64,000 bases of DNA from Fennellomyces sp. T-0311 (GCA_025266875.1 JALLLT010000021.1:310001-374000), one strand, 5' to 3'. Shown: positions 12,353-25,000, counted from the first letter of the stretch. Notes: generated by a model from the sequence alone, not told the origin. Numbers and translations are program-made.

Positions 12353-14343
12353 ATGGGTCAAAACAGCAGCAAGCAGCATGCGCCTCTGACATTCGGCTAT
12401 GTCAATCGATCAGAAGAGGAGGTTGCCGATCTTCCTCCCCCTGATCTCCAGGACACTGCCACCAGCGACTTTGTCCTCGCCAATCCCCACCTGTACAAAC
12501 TCGAAATCGCCTGCGAAAACAACTGTGCTGCCAACCGACGGCGAAGTCGCCGTGTCAGCAAGAGCCGCGACTCTGATATCCCTGATAGTGTTGTTGTGGC
12601 AACCAAGGTCAACGAAGAGTGCGAGTTTTGTCGGCAGAACAAACGCTTGTCACTTGTGCGAAGAGATTTAGCCAAGGATCTCGCCTACATTGACGAAACG
12701 TACTACCCGGACGTTAGCCACTATATATCAAACGACGACGGTGACTCTCTGGAAGATGTGCTCGAGAATGAGCTTGGGCATCGGGAGCAGGACGACCGAC
12801 CAGGTTGGGCAAAGCTCACTATCGGCGAGGTTACACCAGGTCGCAACAGACCACATCGACTGACGAATGCATCGCTATCCATCGATCTTTCGGGACGATC
12901 TCTGATCAAATTAAGTCCGAGCATTGGCTATCTGGATTGTCTGACCAAGCTGGATCTGTAAGCTAGAACCCTTTTGTTCGAGATGTTGGAGCAACGCTCT
13001 TAACCCTAGACGATCGATGTAGATCACACAACCAGATGACGAGCCTGCCTCGCACTATCGGTTACCTCAAGAACCTGGGCATCTTGGACACCTCACACAA
13101 CCAGCTCGAGTCGATTCCAGACACCATCTCCTACCTCACCAAGCTGACCGCGCTGAACCTCAGCCATAATAACATTGAGATGCTGCCGCCATCCATCGGA
13201 GACCTTCCGAGGCTAATTGTCATCACTGCCAACGACAACAAGCTGAAGCTGATCCCTCGGGAAGTCGCCAAACTACGGGGCCTGGTGTCCTTGAACGTAT
13301 CAAACAATCCGCTCGTATCTCTGCCAGCCGAGATTGCGACCCTCACATCACTTCGAAAACTGACCGCCGAAGGCTGCGATTTTATATCCGAGTTCACGCA
13401 TCGTCTCGATCACGACCCACCGTCGCTTTTCGAAGTGTGCGCCCGGACTGCAGTCAGGATGAAGATACCAATACCTGATGACATGTCCGATCATATTAAG
13501 GAGTACCTCGGGCGAGTTCAGACCTGCTCCTTTTGTGGTGGCCCCTTTTTCGACTCATATGTCACTCGCGGTCGCTTTATTGAGCGCTCGACGCGCCAGC
13601 AAATCGCCTTGGACTACAAGTTATGTGCTGCCCATTGGAACAGCGAAGACGACCGTATGATGGCCCTGTTTGCTCCTGCACCACTCAGTACGCCGCCTCA
13701 GCCGCATGCAGCTGCCAAGAACGTGGTCAACACCGACGGATTGGCAGATTCACCAGCCTCGTCAAGACATATCTTGAACCGCAACCGTGCTTACAGTGAT
13801 GTTTCCAGTCGAGCCGGCTCGCCTGCACTCACGCTGTCATCATCCACATCCTCCCAGCTTTCTACTCGCAGCAACTCCAGCTCCTCACTTTGTCTCAGCT
13901 CCCTCAGACGACAACCTAGCCTCCCTGCGTTACCGCCATCTAACTCTTCTTCTACTACGACAAGCCGCACGAAACAGCGCCCAAGAGCTTCTTCCAGCGC
14001 TTCCGTGACGAAACGATTGGCCGGCTTCCTGTCCTCATCGCCCTCAGGTCTTTCCAATTCATTCAGCAGCTCATCTCTACGTCAGCGTCCCTGGAATGCA
14101 AGCCAGCGCGACGTAATGCTCGAGTCGAACGGCAGAGAGGAACCTTTGCGCGAGCTGGCCTCGTCAAGTATGGATCCAAGCATCGAAATATCGCATGACG
14201 GTGGAAGCTCTGTAGGAACAAGCAGCTTGAGGCGAGCTGTGGTCCCGAATAAGGGTGGCAAACAGAGACATATACCCGTAGATGGTGCCATCAACACCGA
14301 TCTACTGTACGTTGCCGCCAGAGATAGAAGTGGTACCTTCTAA
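12353..14343 (+). CDS. Leucine-rich-repeat protein with N-myristoylation signal
   Basis: Two exons (12353-12957 and 13023-14343) join to 641 aa. The start at 12353 gives MGQNSSKQ, which fits the N-myristoylation rule (Gly2, Ser6, Lys7), so membrane attachment is expected. Residues about 190-345 form roughly seven 23-residue repeats of the LxxLxLSxNxLxxLPxxI type, for example LDLSHNQMTSLPRTI. After them comes a Cys/His group, CSFCGGPFFDSY and then KLCAAHW, which could bind one zinc ion. An N-terminal cysteine group (CENNCAANRRR, CEFCRQNKR) precedes the repeats. The last 200 residues are Ser/Pro/Arg-rich low complexity and probably disordered. The intron splits the first repeat at LDL|SHNQ. The overall type resembles fungal signalling LRR scaffolds, but no orthologue is named. 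Confidence 0.85.
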
Positions 14344-15041
14344 TGTAGTTATCTCCTGTGTTCTACTTTCAATAACACGTGTTATTATTGACATTTTCTA
14401 TGTTTACCCCCACAACTCACTTCTTCATTTTCTCAATCATAGACTCTCCCTTTTCTCTTTTTCTGATACGATATTTTATGTTTAATTGGGTGGAGCAAAT
14501 TATGCCTTTGGGTCAGTCAACGAGTCCAGTATAACTGTTGGCTATCAAGTCTTCTAGCGCTTTAGCATCAGTAGAGCGTCAGGAACGCAGAGTAACCATC
14601 AATGCACACTTCAAGGCTTGTTATCAGGTTGGTGTATGAGTCATCTGAGCTATACCCCAAATAGACAGCATTTATGGCCCTAAAGAAGAGCCATGACTTG
14701 TATATCCCAACGGTGTCTGTTATCATTAGCCTTCAAATGCACGTTTAAATCGATGTTCACACGCAAAATCAAGTCGCATTCGGGTGACATTTGATTAACG
14801 ATGATAAGAATGAACCAGCCGAAAAAGAGGATGACTTGAGCAAAGACTAACATACTCAAGCCACACCGGTCATGTATTCTCAGTGGTATCTTTGACAATC
14901 CCTTCTCTCGCGGTACTTCTAAGCCCAAAACACAGCACCACTTTCCATGGCACCGAAAATGAGCCTCTTTTTCCGTAATCGAGATCACCACACGTAAACA
15001 GGTTCTTTCAATGCGTCAAGGATGCTTTATTTCGTACACAT
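14344..15041. other. Intergenic region between convergent LRR and RPL14 genes
   Basis: This is 3' flanking sequence of both genes. It has pyrimidine-rich and AT-rich stretches and no convincing gene. An open frame of about 100 codons on the minus strand at 14680-14991 has one hydrophobic stretch but no other coding sign. Confidence 0.5.
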
Positions 15042-15746
15042 TTAAGCGGCTTGCTTCTTGGCTTGAGCAATAGCAGAGCCAACAGCGAAACGGCGCTGCC
15101 CGAGAGAAAATAGTCAGCATATGATACAGCCACTGTAGACAATCTTCCCAATATTCTTACCTGGTTCTTAAGCTTGGCAATCTTGAAACGATCGAAATCA
15201 GACAAGCCAGCACGGACTTCGCGCTGCTTGAGCTTCTGGGCCCAGGCAGACTTGGCGAACGAAGCCAAAGCATCGCTCTTTTCCAAGTACTTCTTGAGAG
15301 TGGCCTGACCAGCGCTGCGGGGCAAGCCCTTGACAACGACGTTGGTCAAGGTCATGTTCTGGTAGGGGTAGGCCTGGCGAGCGACACCAGTGGTGGGACC
15401 TTCAATGAGGGCCTAATATTATATGGTGAGATGATATGAATCGATTTCTCGTGTGTCGAATTGATAAAAAACGTACGCGCTTGTGGTCGACAATGTCGAC
15501 AATGACGGCCAATTTCTTGCTGTCGTTGAGAAGGACAATACGGCCAACCTCGACTTGACGCTTGAAGGATCCTTGCTACGTAATTTCGTTAATTATACCA
15601 TTCGTTAATGTAACCACTTCGCGAACACCGGTTCTCTTTGTAGTAATCCATCCATCATCCATCCATTGATGTATCCACACATCCATCTATCTATGGTGCT
15701 CCCATCCGTGTTATATCATCCCCTATGCAATGATACTCACAACCAT
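15042..15746 (-). CDS. RPL14: 60S ribosomal protein L14 (eL14)
   Basis: Component of the large cytosolic ribosomal subunit. Four exons (15741-15746, 15477-15575, 15161-15412, 15042-15095) give 136 aa, near the yeast length of 138. The first exon is only six bases (Met-Val). Conserved segments are FKRQVEVGRIVLLN, VIVDIVDHKRALIEGP, ARQAYPYQNMTLTN and LSDFDRFKIAKLKNQRRF. The C-terminus is short and basic (AIAQAKKQAA), as in fungal forms and unlike the long Ala/Lys tail of mammals. Codon use is strongly biased, fitting high expression. Intron 1 (165 nt) is much longer than other introns here, as is common in ribosomal protein genes. Confidence 0.96.
15646..15710 (+). repeat. Imperfect (ATCC)n microsatellite inside RPL14 intron 1
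   Basis: Runs of atcc/atct with interruptions, such as atccatccatcatccatcc. It lies within the first intron of RPL14, so on the transcript it is a GGAT-type repeat. It is probably a simple length-variable repeat. Confidence 0.75.
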
Positions 15747-18329
15747 GGCTAATATCGGAGAAGAAAGGGATGGAACTGCTGGTTCGCTCAAGCGGAATTA
15801 CTGCCTGCTGGCAACGCCTATTTTGGAAGTACTGGATTGGGTTTTGACAGATGGAGTCCAACTTGACCCCCGAGTTCTCGAAAGGGCATATTATTATGCA
15901 GTATTAAAGTTTTACACTTTATCTGTAGCCTTTTCAGTTCCAATACATGCTCTTATGATTGACTTCTGTTGCCTGGATCCAATGTTAGGAACCCAAGTGG
16001 TACTTTGCCTTAAAATCGACTAGTACAGTTTCCGTTGCTTCCCGTTCTCACCTAATATATAGAGATACGTCATAATTGTAGTATCTGATGGACAGTCCAC
16101 TGAGATATTCTCTATATTTTGCAGATAAATGCATACTCTCGTATATGCTTTGCATATGTCAATAAGTAGACTGGTTGCCATTGTTACCAGGTCGTAACTA
16201 TGTACTATGGTGTTTTTCCGTTGCAAAAACGTTAAAAGTGATTTAATGACCTATTTACATACGGTAATTTCCATTTCATATGCTTCTTCATTTTTACTTT
16301 TCTATCTGCCTTGCTTCTCAAATTTGCTGTTTGCAGGTCCTACTTTTTGGTCAATTCCTTCCAAAGTTGGCCTGTTTCTTACCATATCTCATTCTTAAAT
16401 TATGCTAGCAGCACAAACTAAACTGCCTTGTGTTACTTTTCACTGATACTATTCATTATAAATACCAAAGCATGCCATCATCTGGGCCATTTTTTTGTGT
16501 CTCAGTAAAAGAAGAAAATCACACTTCTTCTGGTAAACTATTTCTGCGTCGTTGGTTGGCTAGCTGATAAACTACTGAATCTACCCTTGTATTCTCCACA
16601 AAAATTGATAAATATCAAGGACGTCCAATCGCTGGATCAACTTCTGTTCGACGAGAACGACTATCAAAATGATTTTCCAAGGTATTAGTCTTTGGCTTTT
16701 CGACCTTATCGACTTCACTCGATTTCGTATTTTTTTTTTCACTCCGTATGTTCTTCTTGCTCTGACATTCATTCCGCATACATTTCACCTCTGACTTCTA
16801 CCATTTCAAATGTCTTTGGTCGATTTCGCTTTGCAGAGGTTTATGCGTTTCGGCCGTAATTCGATCCCAAATTGTACTACGTGGAAACATAAACTCGACG
16901 GCTACGTAAAGCACTAGTTCTTGAGCATTCAATACAAAGTAAAAACTAATTAGTATATATGATCAGTAGTTTGTAAATTACGTTTAAATGCCAAAGTTAC
17001 ATTACTTGCAAGTAAGCTTTCCCCTCCGCGGATGGTTTTACTATTTATATGTATCACTGGATGAAACTAAAATTCTCGGCAAAATGTGTTTATACGTCAG
17101 TGGAACCTGATCGCTAGTTGAGCGAGTAAACGTGTTCAAAAGATCGCGGTGCATTCCACTACTGGTTCGAAATGAGAAACGTAGAGAATCAATGTTTTTG
17201 ATTTGCAACAGCCTTACACAACTCTTTGTATGCCAATTACCTATGAATTATAATTATCAACTTAGATATGCGCATCATTAAATTACTCTAATCGACTTAG
17301 GGCAGCACGACCACTTGAAATTCGGCTTATGTACGCCAACTTTTGTAAAGGATATCCACGCATATATCTCTAGTGAAGTGCCAATATTCCAGGAGTAGAT
17401 GCCGAACTTTTGGAATAAATTTTCCACCTTTTGATACGATCATGTTAAATTGCAGAGCATGGAAAACAGATACATACGTCGACTTTTGAAATGCGTATAC
17501 GAACTGCCGAGCGTGAGCGTCAGAGCTTGAGCGAGGTACACAAACTTTTTAGGCACTTACTTGACTTCTCAGTGGGGTATTGCGAAATTGAACTTGACAA
17601 CAGCTTGTTCCGCTATTGCTCAACTCGATGCTACTGATACGTTTTTGCTTATTTGATAGCGAGCTCGGGAATAAACGCTTTGACTTTACAGTTTCGAGTT
17701 GAATGGGTTGCATAGTCTAACTTGGGTAGAACCTAGAAGCTTTCGCAGATTCATAGTCGAACCAGAGAACGGGAATGCAGATACCGACAAATTAGTATGG
17801 AGTTGTCTAATTGTACATGCGTTTTGCCGCGTAATCATCCCGGGTACATAGTGCGCATTGGCATGATCATAAACTGTTGAATGCGATATCATGGTAACAT
17901 ACCTATAGTAGCGAAGGTGACAAAATGGTTTTGAACTTTTGCACTATTGAATTTATGCCTTAAGAAAACTGTACGAAAGAGTATTATGCAGCAGGCGTAT
18001 TAGATATTATAATTACTCAGAGGAAGGCATGTACTACTTTAAGTGTAACTGCAGAGATGCTGCACGAATCGCATACCAAGGCGCACATGACATATTACCA
18101 TCGATCACACACCGGCGCTGCCACATGGCAATCTATGGATACAGACCTACATTCATCCATTGGGTAGAAAAGTCAGGACATCCTATCGTGAGAAATCGGT
18201 TGACAAAGTAACATAGATGCGCGCCAAGGGCGATTCTGGCGTAAGAAGACTTTTCATTGGCCTGTTTGAATTACATTTTTGATACAGGCCATTCCGCGGA
18301 GGTGGGGCTCAGGGTCTGCTGTTGCCGGG
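15747..18329. other. Gene-poor AT-rich region of about 2.6 kb
   Basis: There is no intact gene. Around 16570-16980 the minus strand shows a decayed DNA-binding-domain-like sequence, listed separately. The rest holds only short open frames with no recognisable motif. The stretch before 18330 is the upstream region of the zinc-cluster factor. Confidence 0.55.
16570..16980 (-). pseudogene. Relic with psq/CENP-B-like helix-turn-helix
   Basis: A minus-strand frame reads NAQELVLYVAVEFMFPRSTI and continues WDRITAETHKPLQSEI, then reaches a stop. Coding-like sequence resumes in the same direction (KKNIRSEKKNTKSSEVDK, then NTLENHFDSRSRRTEVD) before more stops. The alternation of helix, 'PRSTIWDRI' recognition helix and polar tail resembles the psq-type HTH at the N-terminus of pogo/Tc5-family transposases. 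There is no DDE core and no paired terminal repeats, so this is a short remnant and the family is an inference. Confidence 0.35.
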
Positions 18330-21215
18330 ATGTCTACGCACAATGTATCCTCCAACAACACGGATGATACCAAGAACTCTTCGCAAGCGCTTAAAATGCC
18401 AAGACAAAAGCGATTGAAAGTGAATCGAGCCTGCTACACCTGCCGTGTCAAGAAAATCAAAGTAAATTGTGAGCGATTGAGTTTCAATGTTAAATCGATG
18501 CTGATGAAGTACTTATTTTTTGCAGTGCGATGGATTGCAACCGTGCATGCAAGTGAGTAGAATGTTTGATACCACGAGATGCACATTGAGATCTAACCAA
18601 ACTTTTTACTCTTCAGTGTCGAGGTAAACTAACTGAGGAGAGAAAGGAACCTCAGGAACAGCTCAGTTCACACGCAGATCCGTATAGCACGTCAGCGTCC
18701 TTGTTCGTTCTCTAAAGATGGTCCGACGAGCATGGAAGAGGATGAGTATGTTGGGCTGTCACCTTCACAGACGCCAAGCAGTCTCGACACAGTCCAAACA
18801 GTATCCGACAGCACCGTTTTCGACAGCCCGCGCGAGCACCGACAAAGGAAAGGACCGGCTCAAAATATATCCAATGGCGCGCGCGAAAAGCACCGGGAGA
18901 CAACGGAGGTGTTGGATGAACTCTGCGCATCATGGCCTGCCGAAGGTATGGAGCGACGTTGGGTGGTTGATGAAGACGTGCTCTATGCAGAAAAGCTACC
19001 TGTTGAAGGCCTGTCAGATCGCATGGCTAGTTCAAACAACAACCTGGTGATCCAGCAACATCTCATCGGACTGTTTTTCCGGCATCGCTATCCCATATTC
19101 CCTATCATACCCAAGCGAATACTTTACGACCATCTGGAACGTCGAGGTTTTCTGTGCACTCCGCTCCTGTTGAACACTATATACGCCCACGCAGCCCATT
19201 TTGCGGACGACGATCGGAATCAGGCCAAGATGTACTATGCGCGTGCAATCGAGTTGCTTGATGACTATTTGGATGTTCCACGCTTAAGTACGATCGTGGC
19301 CTTGTGTTTGCTTTCCCTCTATGAACAAGTCAACGAATCAGGAAGCAGCAATTACAGCGCAACGTTATGCCGATCCCAAGCGTACAGCAGCATAGCGTTT
19401 CGCATGTGTTTCGATCTCGGAATTCACAAAAGATATCTGCTTAATCAACGTTTAAGTCGGGGAGACGTGGAGCTACACAAACGAATATTGTGGTCGTGTT
19501 ACTGTCTGGATAAGATGCAGAACGTCTGTTTGGGCCGTCCTTGGGTAATCCAAAGCAAAGATATCGATTTGGATCTACCGCTGACACAACCGGGTGATGA
19601 TGTGGAGGAACATGAGGTGATTGAGTATTTCTCTACGCTTATCAAGCTCCTACAGATCTGTGAGCATGCTTTCCAGACAGATACAGTTCGATCAGCGCGA
19701 ACAGTCGTTCGATCAATTGAACAAGAGCAACTTGCATACAGCTTCGACAGTGGATTGTTATTATGGTTACGCTCGTTGCCAACGCACCTGCAATGGACAC
19801 CATTTCCCACTCAAACCAACGTGGTCGCGACACATCCACCTCCGAACGCCATGATTGCCCATCTTCACTTATTCTACAACCTCATTGAACTTGGAGTCTT
19901 ACGACCTTACTCAGCCATCACGGGCAAGACCATCCAGCAACGATGCTCCACCATCGCTACAAATATTACCCAATTAACGTGCTCTTTGGCGGAACAAACC
20001 AATTTCATTCTGTCATACTCTTTTGTCGCCGATGCAATCATGGCAGCAGTACGGGTGCATCTCTTGAACTGTTCCAGCGAAAACATGACATTCGCTCGAC
20101 ATTCACGTTTCATGTTCCAACGATCGCTTCGATCCTTGCGAACGCTGTACCAGCTCCGAGAAATCCCAGGTGTGCCCGAATTCGTCGTGACCTTGAAAAC
20201 AACAATGGCAGCAGCAGATACAAATACCGATCTCAAGCAACAGTTCGATCAGAACAGTACCACAACACAGGTTCAGCAAGTTCGGCCGAGCGTTGCTCAT
20301 TTGGCATCGCTAGCAACTGCTCCCTCGTCTGCTTCGGCGTCTTTGGCTGTAGCAAGGCAGAATAAGGCAACTTTATCAATGCCTTCTAGCCACAACAGCC
20401 ATAATGCGCAAAACTCAGCACATTTGGCTCAACAAGCTTCGACAAACATGATCTTTGATCCAAATACAGCGACTTGGCGCGCTGACAACAACAACGCAAT
20501 TCACCAAGAACAGCAGCGACAACAGCAGCAACAACAACAGCATCACCAGCAACAGCTACAGCAACAGCAACGCATACCGTACCCGTTAAATCTTCTCTCT
20601 GTAGATGACAACTGGTCAAAAGCATCCGATCCCAACGTTTTACTCTACAAGGACAAGTCGGTATTTGAAACATTCATGGACGAGCACCACAAACAGAATA
20701 CAATGAAAATAGATGAGGATCCGGCGACGACGACGGATATCGACGAATTAGTTGCTCAAATGCGGTTTGGCAAGGATAGCAGTCATGACGATAACATGGA
20801 CAACAAAAGCACATCATGGACAAACGCGGCAGCGGCGGCGGCGGCGGCGGCAGCAGCAGCCACTGTAGCAGCTGAAAATGAATCTTTGGTATATTCAATG
20901 TGGCACCAACAAGACGACCAGGCAGATTCGACTCAAGAGCCGCGCGAATCCCAACGGCCACCACCGACATCTCCTCCATCCGTTGCTTCTTCAACCTCCC
21001 ATTCTCAGTCGACGCCATACCCCACATACATGAACATCGGTCTGGGTGTTTACGCATCAGCACATCAGCACCATTCTGATGTTATCCGTCAGCATTTTCC
21101 CGGCATTGAATCCCGCTCGAACCCATCAGTGCGTCCTGTCATCCTTACCCACCATGGCCATGTTATCGTTGCTGGCTCGAATCAGGATAATCGACCAACA
21201 CCTCCTCCTCCATAG
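18330..21215 (+). CDS. Zn2Cys6 zinc-cluster transcription factor
   Basis: Nuclear DNA-binding regulator, 897 aa. Exons are 18330-18461, 18526-18552 (27 nt), 18617-18623 (7 nt) and 18688-21215. Together they rebuild an exact zinc cluster with Cys35, Cys38, Cys45, Cys51, Cys54 and Cys61 (C-x2-C-x6-C-x5-C-x2-C-x6-C), preceded by basic KMPRQKRLKVNRA. Residues about 130-480 look like the fungal-specific transcription factor (MHR) domain, with FFRHRYPIFPIIPK, HKRILWSCYCLDKMQNVCLG and RPWVIQSKDIDLDLP. The C-terminal third is low complexity, with poly-Gln/His near 20510-20570, a run of about 12 Ala near 20830, and Ser/Pro-rich regions. The start at 18330 gives a short Asn/Ser-rich leader; an upstream in-frame start cannot be excluded. 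The regulon is unknown. Confidence 0.9.
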
Positions 21216-22001
21216 TAATATTATTTTGTAGATATCTAGATTCTGTACATCATATTCTTTCATCACATAACCTTTCCTTTGCTGCCATGTGTTTATTGTT
21301 CTTTAAGATGTAAGGATGCTGATTCCCATGATAATACACGCCAGTGATACATACGGGCTTAGCCGTTCTCCTATACGGGCACCTTTCCAGAACAGGCCCA
21401 ATGGACTGCTAGCTTTTAGCATATGGTCACATTTATCGAATAGCAAGGAGGCTTACCCAGTCTTATTGCGATCGATCAGAGATGGTGCCTGCGCACGGAC
21501 ATAGGTGCAAGTGCATATAAGCAGCAGTATTGCCAGCAGTAGCGATTGGAAATTAAAGATGGCGGACTACATTCCATATCTCGTTAATATGTGTCTAATG
21601 TACACTAAGACATTCGTACCATTGTCGGGCAAAAGAACAAAGTGCAGCCGGCAGTTGAATGCTACTCTTGTCTGAGAAACACGTTGCAGCAGCCAATCAA
21701 AAGCTGTTTACGAGATATTGTGGGATGCCCCGCCTTGGTGCATGTCTCCATTTTACGCTCTAAACGCTCCATATAGATTGTATAAAATGATCTCCATATA
21801 TCCAATATATGATGAATAAGCACTCTGGCCGTTCGCTGTTCCAAGAGATCAACACATAGGGGCGGAAAACGCGCTACTAGGGAACGTTAGAATGCCTTCC
21901 TGCTATGTTACACAGCTCATGTTGAAAATCCGCCAGAATTAACGCAAAGTGTGGCAATCGTTTTGGTTTCTTTGTACCTGACAGTGGATGACATTGCGAA
22001 A
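21216..22001. other. Intergenic region between tandem genes
   Basis: This is the 3' flank of the zinc-cluster gene and the upstream region of the MCD4 gene. I see no gene, RNA or repeat. Confidence 0.5.
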
Positions 22002-25000
22002 ATGCTCAGCGGCACGGGATTGTTGCTGGTGATTGGCATCGTCTTTCACATAGTATATTTGTTCAGCATATTCGACATTTACTTCACGTCACCTATTGTC
22101 CATGGCATGACCCCACAGAGAAGCCCGTTGATGCCACCGGCCGATCGACTCGTCTTATTCGTAGGCAAGTTTTACCTTGATCCATTGACCGATCCTCCTT
22201 TATAACAGTATTACATAGCCGATGGACTTCGGGCAGACAAGATTGTTGAACGTCAAGGACAAGATCGCGCTAAATTTCTGCGCAGAATTATGAAGGAAGA
22301 GGGTACGTGGGGTGTCTCCCATACTCGTGTACCCACAGAATCGCGTCCTGGCCACGTGGCAATAATTGCCGGCTTTTATGAAGATGTCAGCGCTGTGACA
22401 ACAGGTAAATCTACTGTTATACTCTTGTGAATCCAATGAAATTCATACCGGTTATACAGGCTGGACGATGAATCCTGTCAATTTTGATTCAGTGTTTAAC
22501 CAGTCTCGTCACACCTGGTCATTCGGTTCTCCGGATATCCTACCGATGTTTCAGCACGGTGCAAGTGAGCCTGATTCAGTTGAAACGTTCATGTACCCGC
22601 CTGAGTTTGAGGACTTTTCAGGAGGTAACACTTATCCATCCGAATCCCGTTCCAGGGTCTTTTGACATATCAAGTTATTAGAGGCTTCTCATTTGGACAC
22701 ATGGGTTTTCGATCGTGTTAAAGAGTTATTTGATCGAGCCAAACATGACAAGACTCTCGACAAGCAGTTACGACAAAACAAAATCGTCTTTTTCTTGCAT
22801 TTGTTGGGTCTGGATACAAATGGACACGGATTTAGACCACATTCCGAAGAGTATCACAACAATATTCAACTGGTGGATCGAGGAATTGCCGAGATTACGC
22901 AGATTATGGACGAGTTCTACGGTCATGATGGACGGACGAGCTACATATTTACGGCAGATCACGGCATGAACAACCGAGGTGGTCATGGTGATGGTCACCC
23001 TGACAACACAAGAACACCCTTGATTGCTTGGGGAGCTGGTATTCGTGGACCAAAGAAAACAGGGTTGGGTCACGATGACTTTTCGGCTGACTCGGATATG
23101 ATCGATTGGCAACGTGATGATGTACTCCAGGCGGATATTGCGCCACTCATGGCAACACTTATCGGTCTCAATATCCCGGTGAATAATGTTGGAGAAATTC
23201 CAATCAACTATTTGAAGGAAGACGACCAGTTTCGAGCCGAGGCAGCGTTTGCAAATGCCAGGGAAATTATGGAGCAATATCAAGTCAAACATGGTTAGCA
23301 TCACCTTTTCATGGCTGGAGATCTCACTCATCATATATATATATATATAGATGAAAAGGAAAGTAGTGAGCTATTCTTCCGTCCTTTCCAGATGCTCTCT
23401 GGTTTGAATAGTCCAGATACTTTTGTGAACGAGATCCGTAATCGAATCGAATCCAAAGAGTACATCCGAGCCGAAGCTTTGTCCAAAGAGCTGATAAATC
23501 TCTGTCTCCGTGGCCTTCGATACTTCCAAACATATGATTGGCTATTTTTACGCAGCACTGTCACCGCAGGTTTTATTGGATGGTGCATGTACTGTCTCGT
23601 CTTTGTGATCAGATACTATGTATTGAGCAAGACAGCAGTAGAACCATCATTACAGACCGGCGGATTGCTGGTATGTATCTACTTTCAAAAATAATTTATT
23701 TTTAACATTTTTTGTGTAGATCGACAGTTTGTCAATGCTGGTATTTGCTCTGGTGGGCGGTATGGTATGGATCCAGAACATGCCTATCATGTACTACGCA
23801 TACATTTTTTTCCCTGTGTATTTCTGGAACCAAGTAATCCGCCACAGAAGCACACTTGTTGCTGGATTCCGGTTGGCAGTAAGCAATGGTTACGGCATGC
23901 TTGTACTTGAATTTGCTGCGTTTATGGTGGCCATGGAAGCATTGGTAGTTTTTCACTTCTGTCATAAGTCAAGCTGTTGTCTAACATTCTATTTTCCGAA
24001 AAGGTATATAGCTTCTTTAAGCGAGAAATCCTGTCTGTGTTGTTTGTCCTGCTTTCTGTATGGCCTGTCTTTGCATCCAAACGCATGCGTAGCGAGCACC
24101 CAGTATTATTAGCTACCTGGTTTGTTTCTTGTCTATGCACAAGCATTTTTACCCTGTTGCCGGTCGAGAAAGGCGAAGACATCAACCTTGTGTAAGCTTT
24201 GAACTATCATAGTTGTTTCCGAATTATTAATGTAAAGCAGTGTGTTGTCTGGTATCGCAGGAGTGTTACTAGGTGGATTCCTGGTATGGAAACTGCTCTC
24301 CGCATCGAGAACTGGTAGAAGCTTGACTGGTTTGATGATAGTACAGGTATTTCGCACTTTTTTAAGCTTGAAGGATAAATAAGCTCATATCTTATCTAGT
24401 TGTTGGTGAATCTTCTCAGTATTGCCCTTGTGTACTCGTCATCGGAAAGTCTTCGGCAACGGGATGGTCTTCCTTTTGTCAATCAACTCGCAAGCTGGCT
24501 TATCATCGGTTGGTGATGTTTAGCAACTGAAGTGGAACGGATGCTCATACTAGCTATATTTAGGATTCTCCACGCTTTTGCCGTTCGTGTATCGAGGTGC
24601 TTCTACCGATGATTATCTTGGTAGACTCTTAAGCATCTGCCTGGCATTTGGACCGTTGATGACGCTACTTAGCCTTTCATATGAAATGCTGTTTTACGTC
24701 TGCTTCTGTACGACTGTCCTACTATGGTTGGAAGTGGAGCGTGAATTGCATCGTGGAAGCCAAACATCCGTCACGCGCGCGTTGACTACGAGTGATGTGC
24801 GGGCAGCGCTCTTCTTTCTGTTCTTCATCAACGTTGCCTTCTTTGGCACAGGCAACGTAGCATCGCTGAGCAGTTTCTCGTTAGAGAGCGTGTATCGATT
24901 GGTGACGATCTTTGATCCGTTTTTGATGACAGCCCTATTGATCATGAAAATCCTCATACCGTTTTTCGTGGTGTCGGCTGTTCTGGGTGTGTTGAGCAGC

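Noticed and set aside
14680..14991. Minus-strand open frame of about 104 codons with one hydrophobic stretch
   Set aside because: No motif, no splice partners, and it lies in the 3' flank between convergent genes. It is probably chance.
15730..16023. Plus-strand open frame overlapping the RPL14 start
   Set aside because: It overlaps the ribosomal protein start exon on the opposite strand and has no recognisable domain.
17098..17170. cagtggaacct sequence resembling a pogo/Fot-type transposon end
   Set aside because: It points away from the nearby HTH relic, and no matching inverted partner was found; a nearby attccactactgg is too poor a match.
17160..17175. ggttcgaa string like a tRNA T-loop
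   Set aside because: No acceptor stem, D-arm or anticodon arm can be built around it.
20500..20860. CAG and GCG repeats in the zinc-cluster gene as possible unstable repeats
   Set aside because: They are in-frame poly-Gln/His and poly-Ala tracts with mixed codons, common in fungal transcription factors.
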